DNA from: an uncultured Rikenella sp.
GTDB lineage: Bacteria > Bacteroidota > Bacteroidia > Bacteroidales > Rikenellaceae
DNA length: 64,000 nt
NCBI RefSeq assembly: GCF_910577125.1
Contig: NZ_CAJTMN010000002.1
Location: forward strand, 1 to 64,000
Direction: 5' to 3'
Shown: positions 46,364 through 55,728 of the stretch, one piece after another
Numbering within the stretch: position 1 is the stretch's first letter
Layout of the letters: every line of letters starts with the position of its first letter
Program-made: the position numbers and the translations under genes
The notes under the pieces: generated by a model
Databases searched by the model: none
Seen by the model: the letters and a program-made list of their open reading frames with translations, nothing else
Told to the model about the DNA's origin: nothing

Positions 46364-47398
46364 ATGGCTGAATTACAAGTAGAAATCTGGCAGGATCACC
46401 TGGTCGGGGGCATCTTTGCTGCTAATCCGCATATGGATAAATGCGTGAATGCCGACCATTACGTCCTGAAAGGGAAAGTGGTTCACATTCCGCAGGCCGG
46501 TGCCGCGCCGAAAGCGGTGAAGAACCGGACCGATCTCCCGGCCAAAGTGGTGCGACGCAAGGACACCGACATTACTTACACGCTGGACGAGATCACCACC
46601 GATCCGGTCCATATCCCGGATGCCGATCAGTGCGAGCTCTCGTATGACAAACGCGCCTCGGTGCTGACCGAAACGCAGAATGCCCTCAACGAGCTGGCCG
46701 GCGACCTGATGCTGCTCAACTGGGCACCGCCCGCTTCGCGCATCATCCGTACCAGCGGCGAAGCCGTACCGGCACACATGGGGATCGGTTCGCGGCTGAA
46801 ATTCACGACCAAGGACCTGAAACGGGCTCAGAAACAGTTCAACAGAGACGGTGTTCCGACGGCCGATCGCTACATCATGCTCGATGCCGACATGGAAGAC
46901 CAGTTCACCGACAGTCTGACCGAGAACCAGGCTCGCGACTTCTCACGGGCATACGACGAGAAGAACGGCGTGATCGGGAAGCTGTACGGCTTTACCTTCC
47001 TGTCCCGCGCCTACGTATTGTCGTACCTCGGTATGGGGGCCGTTGAAAAAGCCGAAGAGTTCGCCGCCGCCACCTGTGCCGCTGCGCTCTGCTGGCACAA
47101 GGACAGCGTCGAGGGGGCAAAAGGAGAGGTCAAACTGTTCGACGACGAAGGTAATCCGCTCTATTTCGGCGACATCTATTCATTCCTGCTCCGTATGGGC
47201 GGCCGCATCCGTCGCGCCGACAACAAAGGCGTGTTGGCCATCGTGCAGGGTGTGCCGTCCGAAGCCTGGGCAACCGGAAAGGCATACAAAGAGGGCGATT
47301 TCGTAACCTCCGGCGAACTGCTTTATATCTGTACCGGAGACCACACCGCCTCGGCCGCATTCGAGACCGATGCCGAAAACTGGGAGGTAGTCGAATAG
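46364..47398 (+). CDS. Major capsid protein with C-terminal carbohydrate-binding-like module
   Basis: A 344-aa protein directly after protease-scaffold. The body (HMDKCVNADHYVLKGKVVHI, LTETQNALNELAGDLMLLNW, DRYIMLDADMEDQFTDSLTE) fits HK97-fold capsids of transposable phages. The last 45 residues (WATGKAYKEGDFVTSGELLY, CTGDHTASAAFETDAENWEV) resemble a CBM5/12-type aromatic module, a plausible capsid-surface decoration for binding glycans. Confidence 0.85.
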   Translation: MAELQVEIWQDHLVGGIFAANPHMDKCVNADHYVLKGKVVHIPQAGAAPKAVKNRTDLPAKVVRRKDTDITYTLDEITTDPVHIPDADQCELSYDKRASVLTETQNALNELAGDLMLLNWAPPASRIIRTSGEAVPAHMGIGSRLKFTTKDLKRAQKQFNRDGVPTADRYIMLDADMEDQFTDSLTENQARDFSRAYDEKNGVIGKLYGFTFLSRAYVLSYLGMGAVEKAEEFAAATCAAALCWHKDSVEGAKGEVKLFDDEGNPLYFGDIYSFLLRMGGRIRRADNKGVLAIVQGVPSEAWATGKAYKEGDFVTSGELLYICTGDHTASAAFETDAENWEVVE

Positions 47399-47402
47399 CA
47401 CT

Positions 47403-47792
47403 ATGGAGACTTGGATAATCTATGTCATTGCGCCGATCGCTGTCGCGATTGTCAGCTGGATACTCGGCAAGAACGGCCGACGGATCGACGAGACCTCCAA
47501 ACTGGTGGGTATGCAGCAGGAGGAAATCCGACGACTGGATCGCAAGGTCGATCGGCTCGAAGCGAAGCTGGAGGCGAAAGACGATGCACTCGACCGCAAG
47601 AGTGCGATTATCCAAGCCGCCTTTTTGTGCCGCATACCTTCGGTCAAATGTCCCGTGCTGATTAAACAGGACGAGTTCAACCAACAGAAATACAACGATG
47701 TCAAGAGGATTGAAAAACCGGAATCCGGGGAATATTCGCCAAAGCCCGACCCGGTACAAGGGGGAGACTGCGAGTGCGGACCCGGCATTTAA
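47403..47792 (+). CDS. Membrane protein of the lysis cassette, holin candidate
   Basis: A 129-aa protein with one N-terminal membrane segment (WIIYVIAPIAVAIVSWIL) and a coiled coil (EEIRRLDRKVDRLEAKLEAK). It lies 4 bp after the capsid gene and its last 95 bp overlap the next gene in another frame. Topology and position suggest holin or holin regulator; no family match is certain. Confidence 0.6.
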   Translation: METWIIYVIAPIAVAIVSWILGKNGRRIDETSKLVGMQQEEIRRLDRKVDRLEAKLEAKDDALDRKSAIIQAAFLCRIPSVKCPVLIKQDEFNQQKYNDVKRIEKPESGEYSPKPDPVQGGDCECGPGI

Positions 47793-48105
47793 GACTTTCG
47801 AGAGCATGGCTTGGGGCTATCGCGCCATGTTCGTACTGCTCGATACCTACAAACGCCGCCACGGGTGCGATACCCTGCGAAAAATGATCGTCCGTTATGC
47901 GCCGCCTGTGGAGAACAACACCGCGGCCTATATCGACACTGTCGCGACACGTTCGCTGGTGGCCCCGGACAGCCCGATCTCCACGGATAACAAAGAGGTT
48001 ATGGTGCCGATCATAGCTGCGATGTCGTTTGTCGAAAACGGCATTCCGGCCGTGATGGCCGACGTAGAATCCGGGTGGGAATTGTTCATCAAATATCGGC
48101 CGTGA
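47698..48105 (+). CDS. Virion/lytic protein P5-like, endolysin candidate
   Basis: A 135-aa protein starting MSRGLKNRNPGNIRQSPTRY, then FKTFESMAWGYRAMFVLLDTY and NNTAAYIDTVATRS. The NPGNIR start and this order match the 'structural protein P5' proteins seen in many Bacteroidota phages next to lysis genes, which may have lysozyme-like activity. It overlaps both neighbours (95 bp and 1 bp). Confidence 0.75.
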   Translation: MSRGLKNRNPGNIRQSPTRYKGETASADPAFKTFESMAWGYRAMFVLLDTYKRRHGCDTLRKMIVRYAPPVENNTAAYIDTVATRSLVAPDSPISTDNKEVMVPIIAAMSFVENGIPAVMADVESGWELFIKYRP

Positions 48106-48599
48106 TGATTCGAGTCATTTTTGTGGGCCTTTTGGTCCTGACCTCCTGCGCACCGCGTATGGCCCGTATCGTCACCGCCTCGCGTGACAGTGCGAGCATC
48201 CGCACGGAACGGATTATCGACACGATGCGAACCCAAGCCGACAGTGCGCTGTTGGCTGCGCTGCTCGAATGCGACAGCCTTGGCCGAGTCCGCATCGCCC
48301 GGCTGGAGGCCGAGAATGGCCGGCTGATGGCTCAAACGCTGGAACTGGAGGACAATCTGCTCCAGGTACGAGCCCGTGCAGACGTTAGGGAACGCTGGCG
48401 AGAGGTCATCCGGTCGGATACCGTGATCGTACGCGAAACGGTGCCGGTTCCCTATCCGGTAGAACGAACGGAATATCGCCTGCGGAGTTGGCAACGCTGG
48501 CTCTGCTGGATCGGAGTACTCTACCTGCTCCGGACGCTGCTCAAAATCGCCCTCGGCTGGCGAGGATTGACTATTGGAAAACTATTAAAACTGCTTTAA
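48105..48599 (+). CDS. Probable unimolecular spanin
   Basis: A 164-aa protein. The N-terminus is a lipoprotein signal (VIFVGLLVLTSCAPR, lipid Cys at about 16). The centre is a long coiled coil (LLECDSLGRVRIARLEAENG). A hydrophobic segment (WLCWIGVLYLLRTLLKIAL) near the C-terminus would cross the inner membrane. An outer-membrane lipid anchor plus an inner-membrane C-terminal segment is the layout of single-chain u-spanins such as T1 gp11, which fuse the two membranes in the last step of lysis. Confidence 0.7.
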   Translation: MIRVIFVGLLVLTSCAPRMARIVTASRDSASIRTERIIDTMRTQADSALLAALLECDSLGRVRIARLEAENGRLMAQTLELEDNLLQVRARADVRERWREVIRSDTVIVRETVPVPYPVERTEYRLRSWQRWLCWIGVLYLLRTLLKIALGWRGLTIGKLLKLL

Positions 48600-48600
48600 C

Positions 48601-49188
48601 ATGAAGAAAAAAGCGATCGGTCTCACCGAAGAGGGCATTCAAATCGCCGTCCTGCCGGAAGACGGGACCGCGCCGGAAGCGGAAGCATACGCTGCGCTCG
48701 GCAAAACCTACAAGGACACGGCCACACTCGAAACGGAGGAGGGCGAGACCGTCTCTTGCGAATGCGAGGAGCTGGACGACCCGGAAGACGAAGTCCAAAT
48801 TCCCGGCAAAACGACCCTCAAGTTCTCGACCTCCGACCTCGATCCGACGAGTTGCCATCGGGCCCTCGGCGGTACGTTGTCTGAGGACGGCAGCGAATGG
48901 GCTGCGCCGGACAGTTTCACGGCAAAAGAGGTCGCCGTGCGTTTCACGACGAAATCGGGACTCTCCGTACAGATCGGCCGGGCCAAAATGTCCACCCGCA
49001 TCAACTGGGCAATCAAGAAAGACGGCTACGGGCTGCTGGAACACACCCTGACGGTGCTGACGCCGAAAGTGGCCGGGATGCGAAAGATGACCGTCACGGA
49101 TACGTCCGTCGTGCCGACGGTGCCGAATCCGGAACCAGAGCCCGACGCCGAGACGGAACAGTCTTTTGACAACGAGGACCAATATTAA
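48601..49188 (+). CDS. Major tail tube protein candidate
   Basis: A 195-aa beta-rich protein (TLKFSTSDLDPTSCHRALGG, FTTKSGLSVQIGRAKMSTRI, TPKVAGMRKMTVTDT). Position between the lysis cassette and the tail chaperone, and size, fit the tail tube. The acidic, proline-rich tail (VPNPEPEPDAETEQ) is unusual. Confidence 0.65.
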   Translation: MKKKAIGLTEEGIQIAVLPEDGTAPEAEAYAALGKTYKDTATLETEEGETVSCECEELDDPEDEVQIPGKTTLKFSTSDLDPTSCHRALGGTLSEDGSEWAAPDSFTAKEVAVRFTTKSGLSVQIGRAKMSTRINWAIKKDGYGLLEHTLTVLTPKVAGMRKMTVTDTSVVPTVPNPEPEPDAETEQSFDNEDQY

Positions 49189-49200
49189 CGGAGGCTGGCA

Positions 49201-49877
49201 ATGAATGAGCAGCAAACGAAGCTGCGGGCCGCCGATGCACTATTGGAAAGAGGGGTGCGAGTGCGAAGCGTGCGCGCACCTCTTTTTTTGCGTCTTTTCG
49301 GCCTCCGCAAATGGGATATAGTCTTACGCCAGCCCGTTTTGGCCGATCTGATACGCATCAGCCGGAAGATCGTCGCCATGGGGCTCGATTCGGCCATCTT
49401 GGAGGGTGTGACGCTCGAAGGTGCTTTTCGGATCGTCCGGCAACATGGCACTGCGGCACTGCGCGTACTGGCCGTTGTTGCCGCGCCCCGGTGGATACCG
49501 GCACGGCTGTATGCGTGGTGGTTGGGTCGGATTCTGACACCGACGCAATTCGCCCAGGCGTGGATGGTCTTCACCCTGACCTCCGGTGCAGCGGATTTTA
49601 TCAGTACTATCAGATTGATGCTAAAGGCCGACAATCTGAGCCCGACGACCGCGGCGAGTACGCAGGCCGAATAACCGGTCTGCATAGCCCGTGGGGCATC
49701 CTGGCGATGCTCGCTGAGAAAACCGGCTGGACGTATCATTATATCATGTATCGGGTCGCGTGGATCAACGTCCGTATGATGCTCGCCGATGCGCCTCAAT
49801 ATATTTCCGGTCGCCGGGACGAACGGACCGAAGAGGCTACGGACGATGATTTACGAGACCTCGCAAACTCTTTGTAA
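49201..49877 (+). CDS. Tail assembly chaperones, short form and probable -1 frameshift product
   Basis: The first frame (49201-49674, 157 aa) ends NLSPTTAASTQAE. In the -1 frame the text GLHSPWGILAMLAEKTGWTY, HYIMYRVAWINVRMMLADAP continues to 49877 without its own clear start. This is the classical gpG/gpGT arrangement before a tape measure gene. A possible slip site is A-AAG (49623-49626); no ideal heptamer is seen, so the exact site is open. Confidence 0.75.
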
Positions 49878-49883
49878 ACCCCC

Positions 49884-52800
49884 ATGGCAGACGAAACAGT
49901 CGATATACGTTACTTGCTCAATTCGGACGAGTTCGCCCGCGAATCCGCCCGCATCGACGCGGCGATCCGCGGCACCGAACACACCTCTTCGGCCGCCGTA
50001 TCGCAACTCGACAGCGACTTCCAGCGCCTGACGAAAACGGTCGGCCAGGTGGGAATCGTCACGGCATTAGCTGCTGCCGGACGCGAGGTGTACACCTTTG
50101 CGCGTGATTTCAACAGCAAGATGACCGAGGTAGTTACGCTATCGGACGAAGTCGAATCGCATTTGGACGACTACAAGGCCAAGATATTGGCCCTGACCGG
50201 TACGGTTCCGATCATGGCCAGAGATGCCGCTTCGGCACTCTATCAGATCGTCAGTGCCGGACACGACGGAGCGGACGGCATGACCATTCTGGAGCAATCG
50301 GCCAAAGCCGCCATTGCCGGCGTGTCGGACACAGCCACCGCAGCAGACGGGATTACCTCCATTCTGAACGCTTATCAGAAAGATGCGGCAGAGGCTGGAG
50401 CAGTGTCCGACATGATGTTTACCACCGTCCGGCTGGGGAAGACAACGTTCGGCGAACTGGCTGCGTATATTGCCCAGGTAACCCCAACGGCCGCCGCCTA
50501 TGGTGTCGAGATGGATCAGGTGCTGGCCGCGATCGCTACACTGACGAAGTCGGGGGTTCCGACGGCGCAAGCCGTTACGCGCATCCGACAGGCTATCGTC
50601 GCCGGGTCGAAAGTCCTGGGCGACGGCGCTTATTCCGGTCGCACTTTTCAGGAAGCGATGGACTTGATCGCCCAAAAGGCTGACGGGAGTGAATCGAAGC
50701 TGCGGGCGCTCGTGCCGGAGATCGAGGCCGTGAACGGCGTACTCGGATTGACCGGAATCAACGCCGAAGCGGCAGCGGCCCATCTCGACGAGATGACTCG
50801 TTCGGCCGGGGCGACGGAACGGGCTTTTACCCAACAGATGGCCGATCCGCAACGGCAAATCGACCTGTTGAAAAACAATCTGCTAAAAGCCTTTGCCGAA
50901 ATCGGCGACGGTGCATTACAACTGGTCGGGAACGTGGCGAGTGTGTTGAACGAAGCATTCGACAACGGCACAGCCAGCGCCCTGATCGCCACCGTAACGA
51001 CGCTGTCCGTTGCTTATGGTACTTACCGGACCCAGCTGTTGCTGGTTGCAGCCGCCAAGCGTGCCCTGGAGAACACCCGATACGACGAAGAGTCGCGCCA
51101 ACTGGCAACTTTGCTGACGAAAGAGCAGCAGCGGGCTCTCGGCATTACGAACTTGTCCCGCCTGACCAAAGAACAGTCGGCAGCCGTACGGGAGAAGATC
51201 GCCGCCGAGGTACAGGCGATTCGCACCACTGCGCAGCTGGCAGCGGCGGAAAAGGCAGCCGCTTCGCAGTCCTACCAGGCCGCCTTGAAACGGTCGTTAG
51301 CTTCCAAGCAAGCGGTCGTCAATGCGGAAGCCGAACTGGCAGCCGCTAAGGCATCCGGAGATGCCGCACGAATCGAAGCGGCCCAGCAGAAGCTGGCCAC
51401 AGCTCAGCAGGAGCGCCACGAAGCCGCGATTGCCAAAAAATCCGCCGCTCAAACCTACTCCGTCGCACGGACGAAAGCGGCAACGGCAGCTACGGCAGCC
51501 AACACCCTGCAAACTCGCGTAGCCGAGGCAACCGACAAGGCAGCCACACGATCAAAAAATCTCTTTACGGTTGCAACGACACGACTGACCCGTGCGTTCA
51601 AGTCCTTAAAAGCCGCATTTTTATCCAACCCGATCGGAGCGATCATTACGGTCGTCACTACCGCAGCCGCAGCCATGTCGCTCTTCGGCGACGACACGGA
51701 AGAGGCGGCATCCGGCGTATCGGCTCTCAGCGACGCATTGGCCAAGCACCAGGCTGAAATGAGTCGCGAAATAGCCAAGATAGACGAACTGTTCGACGCG
51801 CTGCGAAAAGCGGAGAAGGGGACCCAGGAATACGCCGATGCAAAAGATGCGATCCTTCGCGGATACGGATCGTATTTGAATAGCCTCGGCGAAGAGGTAC
51901 GCCAGTTGAAAGACGTTGAGGGAGCCTACGTAGCTATCAAAAATGCCGCTATCGAGAGTGCTACGGCACGTGCGAAAGCCTCGTTCGTCGAAGACGCCTC
52001 GAACCGCGCGGCCGGAGCTATGGGAAAGGCCCTGGAAGGATTGCGTGAAAACGTAACCAAGGCGTACAGCGATGATTTTCTGAAGCAATTTCCGGATCAG
52101 GTCAATTCTATCATGGCCGAAGTCACTAAGGCCATGTCGGATACGACGAAATCGAAACGAGATCGGCGGATAGACGTGGGGGAAATACTGGAAAACTACG
52201 GACTTCCTTTCCGCACAGTATATCATGGTCTACTTGCCGACAAAAGTTATTTCGATGATTATCTGTCTGCCCTGGACGAACTTTCCGGAGTTAAGCAGAT
52301 TGCGGACGAAGTTTTTACGGCTACGACCGCATCGGCTACCAGCGATACGGCCGAGCAGGCAGAAACAGTATCGACCCGTGTGGCCACGTTGCGGGCTGAA
52401 ATCGAGGAGGCACAGGCCGAATTGCAAAAACTCCGGGGTGCCGATTCGACAGCTTCGGAAGCCCAGATCACTCAAGCGGCAACGCGCCTGAAAGCACTGC
52501 AAGACCAACTTGAGACTTACACCGGTACTACTTCCAAGCAGACTTCGGAGACACTCAAAAAACAGCAGGAACTGGGACAAGCGATAACGCAGGCAGAGAT
52601 CGACGCCCAGGCACAACGTATCGCCGCCATGCGCGACGGCAAAGCCAAGCGCCTGGCCGAAATCGACCTCGAATATCGGCAGACGCAGGCCAAAATCGCC
52701 AAAGACAAGGCCTCGGCTCAAAGCAAGGGAGCGACCGACAGCCAACTCGAAGCCTATGACTCGCTGGCTGCCGCAGCCGAGCAGAAACGCATCGCCGATC

Positions 52801-54830
52801 GGGCCAAAATCGAGCAGGAGTATGCTCGACAAACGGCTGAAGAGTATCGCCAGTTGTCCGATGTGTTCCTGACGGAAGAGCAACGAAAAGCAAAAGCGCG
52901 CGAAAAAACTTACCAGGATATGCGCGACAAGGCTTGGGAAGATTTGCTGGCGGGCAATATCGACGGGATGCAATATGTCGATTTGAGCATTCGGATAGAC
53001 GATGCCGAAGCCAAAGCAGAACTTGATGCCGAGGTCGAACGTTATCGTGCCTACCTGGAGGAGAGGACCCGGATCGAAGAGGAGTTCGAGGCTGAAGTCG
53101 CCCGTTTACGCAAGTCGAAACCGCATGGAGATGCAGAGGACGAGGTGGAACAGCGGAGGCGTATCCGGGATACCGAACTGCAAGAGTTGGAAGATCGCTT
53201 AGGTATCACGAAAGACTCTTTTACCGCCTTTGTCGATTCGTTGATCTATAAGAGTACAGACGAACTCCTCACGCTGATCGAGACCGCTCAGAGCGAACTG
53301 AATAAACTGGGAAAGGACGGCGACCCGGCCAAACGTGCCGAACAGCAGAAAAAACTGGACGCCGCCCAGAATGCCCTGAAACGTCGGCAAGGGAACAACA
53401 ATACCAAAGACGCAACCACTCCGCCATCGTCGGGCACCATCAAAAAATGGGCAGAGTTGCAAAAAGTGTTGAAAGGGGTCTGCGGCGAGTTCGACGAAAT
53501 CGGCGAGGCAATCGGCGGGACGGCCGGAGAAGCCGTCAAACTGGCTGGAGAGATTGCGACCTGTACGCTGAGCCTGATCGACAGCATCATGACGGCTGCG
53601 ACGAGTTCTGCGGATGCCGTGGAGAGTACATCGACCGCTGCGACAACAGCTATCAAAGGCGTCGAAAGTGCCTCGGTTATCCTGGCCGTCATCAGCGCCG
53701 CACTGCAACTCGCCACCAAGATTGCCCAACTCTTCACGAAAGACCACGAACTGTCGGAAGAGACGATAAAGTCTTATGAGGCTTATATGGATGCCACGGA
53801 CGACCTAATCGACAAACAGAAAGAACTGCTGGAGGTGATGACGGGCGTGCAGGCGCTGATGGCTTCCGAGGCCGGTGTCGAAGCAATCAAGAAACAGGAA
53901 GAGGCGACCCGAAATCTCGGTAAGGCTTATCTCGCATCGAGAGCAAAAAACAAGCATAGTTATGGGTATAAAACCGAGAAGAAACTCCGCGGCTACAAAG
54001 ATGAAATCGAAGCCGCTGGATTCGACTGGAACCAGTTGCGCGGTTCGGGTCGAATGGAGGGCCTCTTCGACTTGGAGGCCTCGGAGATCGAGCGTTTCAA
54101 GCATGAACTACCCGAAGTGTGGGCCAAGCTCGATGAAGATACACGAAAGTATCTCGATACGCTCATCGAGTGTGAGGAAAAAATGAACGAATTAGGCGAA
54201 GCGACAGCGGAAGCTCTGACCGGATTCACGCTCGACGATGCCCGCGACGAACTGCTGGATTTTTTGGACGACCTGGACGCCACGTTCGACGATGTCGCCG
54301 GGAACTTCCAAACCACCATGATGCACGCCATCAACCGGGTGATCGCTTCCGGATTGGACGGACGACTGAAAAAGTGGTACGAAAACCTCAGTGCAGCCAT
54401 GGAAGACGGCACGCTGTCCGATTCCGAACGAGAAGCCCTCCGTAAGGAATACGAGGACATCTACCGGGATGCACAAGATCGGCGGAAAGCGGCGTACGAG
54501 ATGGCTGGTATCGATCCCGCTGTCGCAACGGCCGACGGATTGCGGGGCGAGATCAGCGAGAAGATCACGGAGGAGACCGCCACCAAACTGGAAGGGCTGT
54601 TTCGCGTGACCTATGATAAGGTAGCCGAGATTCGTGGCATGACGGCAGACCAATTGCAGACTCTGCGCGACAGTCTCGCCGACGTGGCCGAGATATTGCG
54701 TTACCAAGCAGCGATCGAAGAGAATACCCGTCGCACAGCCGAGCACACCCAGCCGCTGGCCGCGAAACTGGACGACGTGATCGACGAGTTGCAGAGCATC
54801 AAAAAGGGAGGGGGTATCTATGCCAAGTGA
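49884..54830 (+). CDS. Tail tape measure protein
   Basis: A 1,648-aa protein, the longest gene of the phage. The N-terminal 350 residues are a PhageMin_Tail-type domain (VVTLSDEVESHLDDYKAKIL, GVPTAQAVTRIRQAIVAGSK). The middle is Ala/Glu/Lys-rich coiled coil (about 480-700 and 850-1170), with hydrophobic helices near 570-600 and 1240-1290. Its length sets a tail of roughly 240 nm if the usual 1.5 A per residue holds. It overlaps Dit by 11 bp. Confidence 0.95.
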   Translation: MADETVDIRYLLNSDEFARESARIDAAIRGTEHTSSAAVSQLDSDFQRLTKTVGQVGIVTALAAAGREVYTFARDFNSKMTEVVTLSDEVESHLDDYKAKILALTGTVPIMARDAASALYQIVSAGHDGADGMTILEQSAKAAIAGVSDTATAADGITSILNAYQKDAAEAGAVSDMMFTTVRLGKTTFGELAAYIAQVTPTAAAYGVEMDQVLAAIATLTKSGVPTAQAVTRIRQAIVAGSKVLGDGAYSGRTFQEAMDLIAQKADGSESKLRALVPEIEAVNGVLGLTGINAEAAAAHLDEMTRSAGATERAFTQQMADPQRQIDLLKNNLLKAFAEIGDGALQLVGNVASVLNEAFDNGTASALIATVTTLSVAYGTYRTQLLLVAAAKRALENTRYDEESRQLATLLTKEQQRALGITNLSRLTKEQSAAVREKIAAEVQAIRTTAQLAAAEKAAASQSYQAALKRSLASKQAVVNAEAELAAAKASGDAARIEAAQQKLATAQQERHEAAIAKKSAAQTYSVARTKAATAATAANTLQTRVAEATDKAATRSKNLFTVATTRLTRAFKSLKAAFLSNPIGAIITVVTTAAAAMSLFGDDTEEAASGVSALSDALAKHQAEMSREIAKIDELFDALRKAEKGTQEYADAKDAILRGYGSYLNSLGEEVRQLKDVEGAYVAIKNAAIESATARAKASFVEDASNRAAGAMGKALEGLRENVTKAYSDDFLKQFPDQVNSIMAEVTKAMSDTTKSKRDRRIDVGEILENYGLPFRTVYHGLLADKSYFDDYLSALDELSGVKQIADEVFTATTASATSDTAEQAETVSTRVATLRAEIEEAQAELQKLRGADSTASEAQITQAATRLKALQDQLETYTGTTSKQTSETLKKQQELGQAITQAEIDAQAQRIAAMRDGKAKRLAEIDLEYRQTQAKIAKDKASAQSKGATDSQLEAYDSLAAAAEQKRIADRAKIEQEYARQTAEEYRQLSDVFLTEEQRKAKAREKTYQDMRDKAWEDLLAGNIDGMQYVDLSIRIDDAEAKAELDAEVERYRAYLEERTRIEEEFEAEVARLRKSKPHGDAEDEVEQRRRIRDTELQELEDRLGITKDSFTAFVDSLIYKSTDELLTLIETAQSELNKLGKDGDPAKRAEQQKKLDAAQNALKRRQGNNNTKDATTPPSSGTIKKWAELQKVLKGVCGEFDEIGEAIGGTAGEAVKLAGEIATCTLSLIDSIMTAATSSADAVESTSTAATTAIKGVESASVILAVISAALQLATKIAQLFTKDHELSEETIKSYEAYMDATDDLIDKQKELLEVMTGVQALMASEAGVEAIKKQEEATRNLGKAYLASRAKNKHSYGYKTEKKLRGYKDEIEAAGFDWNQLRGSGRMEGLFDLEASEIERFKHELPEVWAKLDEDTRKYLDTLIECEEKMNELGEATAEALTGFTLDDARDELLDFLDDLDATFDDVAGNFQTTMMHAINRVIASGLDGRLKKWYENLSAAMEDGTLSDSEREALRKEYEDIYRDAQDRRKAAYEMAGIDPAVATADGLRGEISEKITEETATKLEGLFRVTYDKVAEIRGMTADQLQTLRDSLADVAEILRYQAAIEENTRRTAEHTQPLAAKLDDVIDELQSIKKGGGIYAK

Positions 54831-55728
54831 GTATTACCTGAACGGAGAGCCTCTTTCGGCGTTCGGATTCGTACCGGGTCATGCGACAGGCAGCAATCTC
54901 GCCCTTTCCGGCGCGTGGGATATGCCCGCCCGCAGCGGCGACACCTCGTACACCTGGCAGGAGACGAACGGTATCGAGCCTTATGTCGAAGAAGCGGATA
55001 TGCTTTTCGAGGCACGTACCATCAAGTTGGTCGGCAGTATATCTGCATCGGATCGGACGGTATTTTGGAATCGGCTGGAGGCCTTCCGCGCCTTCGTCGA
55101 ATCGTTGCCCGCCACGTTCGAGCTCCGCTGCGACTGGGCCGTACGTACGGTCAGCCGCAGCGCCGAGATGAAGGCGGACATCCGTGGCGGCCGGGTGGCC
55201 CGGATCACGCTCTCGTTCACCGAACCGGCGCCGGACCTTTCGGGCCGCCCACCCGTGCAGTGGATACTGGCCACCGGCGTATGGAACACGCTCGGAACCT
55301 GGTTGGACGAGGCCCCTTGGTATGCCGTCGAGGAGGGGCGGGCCGTCGAACCGCAGATCGACCTCTGGTCCTGGGAGTCCTTTGGCTTCATACCGAGCGG
55401 GATGACCGGCGAAGGAGTCGTACCGACCGTGCGATCACTCCGAGTAACGCAGCCGGCCCGCGGAGCAACGATCGTCGCCCCAGGGGGTCGCGAAGCGCGC
55501 GAACTAACCCTCGCCGGCGTACTGGTCGCCGACGACATGAGCGATTTCGACCGCCGCGTCCGGTCGTTATACTGGCTGTTCGGCTCCGCAGGCCTACGAA
55601 CGTTGCATCGCCACGGCCGGGAGATAGATTGTTTTGCCCGTAATGGTTTCACGCTGACCGGAATCCAGAAACGCGAACGCATCTATGCAAAATTGAACGT
55701 CAAATTAACCGAAGTTGAACATGGATAA
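54820..55728 (+). CDS. Distal tail protein (Dit-like)
   Basis: A 302-aa protein. The N-terminus (EYYLNGEPLSAFGFVPGHAT), a middle beta domain (YAVEEGRAVEPQIDLWSWES) and a second Dit-like half (REARELTLAGVLVADDMSDF) fit the ring protein that links tube and tip. Position between tape measure and the large tip protein is canonical for siphophages. Confidence 0.75.
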   Translation: MPSEYYLNGEPLSAFGFVPGHATGSNLALSGAWDMPARSGDTSYTWQETNGIEPYVEEADMLFEARTIKLVGSISASDRTVFWNRLEAFRAFVESLPATFELRCDWAVRTVSRSAEMKADIRGGRVARITLSFTEPAPDLSGRPPVQWILATGVWNTLGTWLDEAPWYAVEEGRAVEPQIDLWSWESFGFIPSGMTGEGVVPTVRSLRVTQPARGATIVAPGGREARELTLAGVLVADDMSDFDRRVRSLYWLFGSAGLRTLHRHGREIDCFARNGFTLTGIQKRERIYAKLNVKLTEVEHG

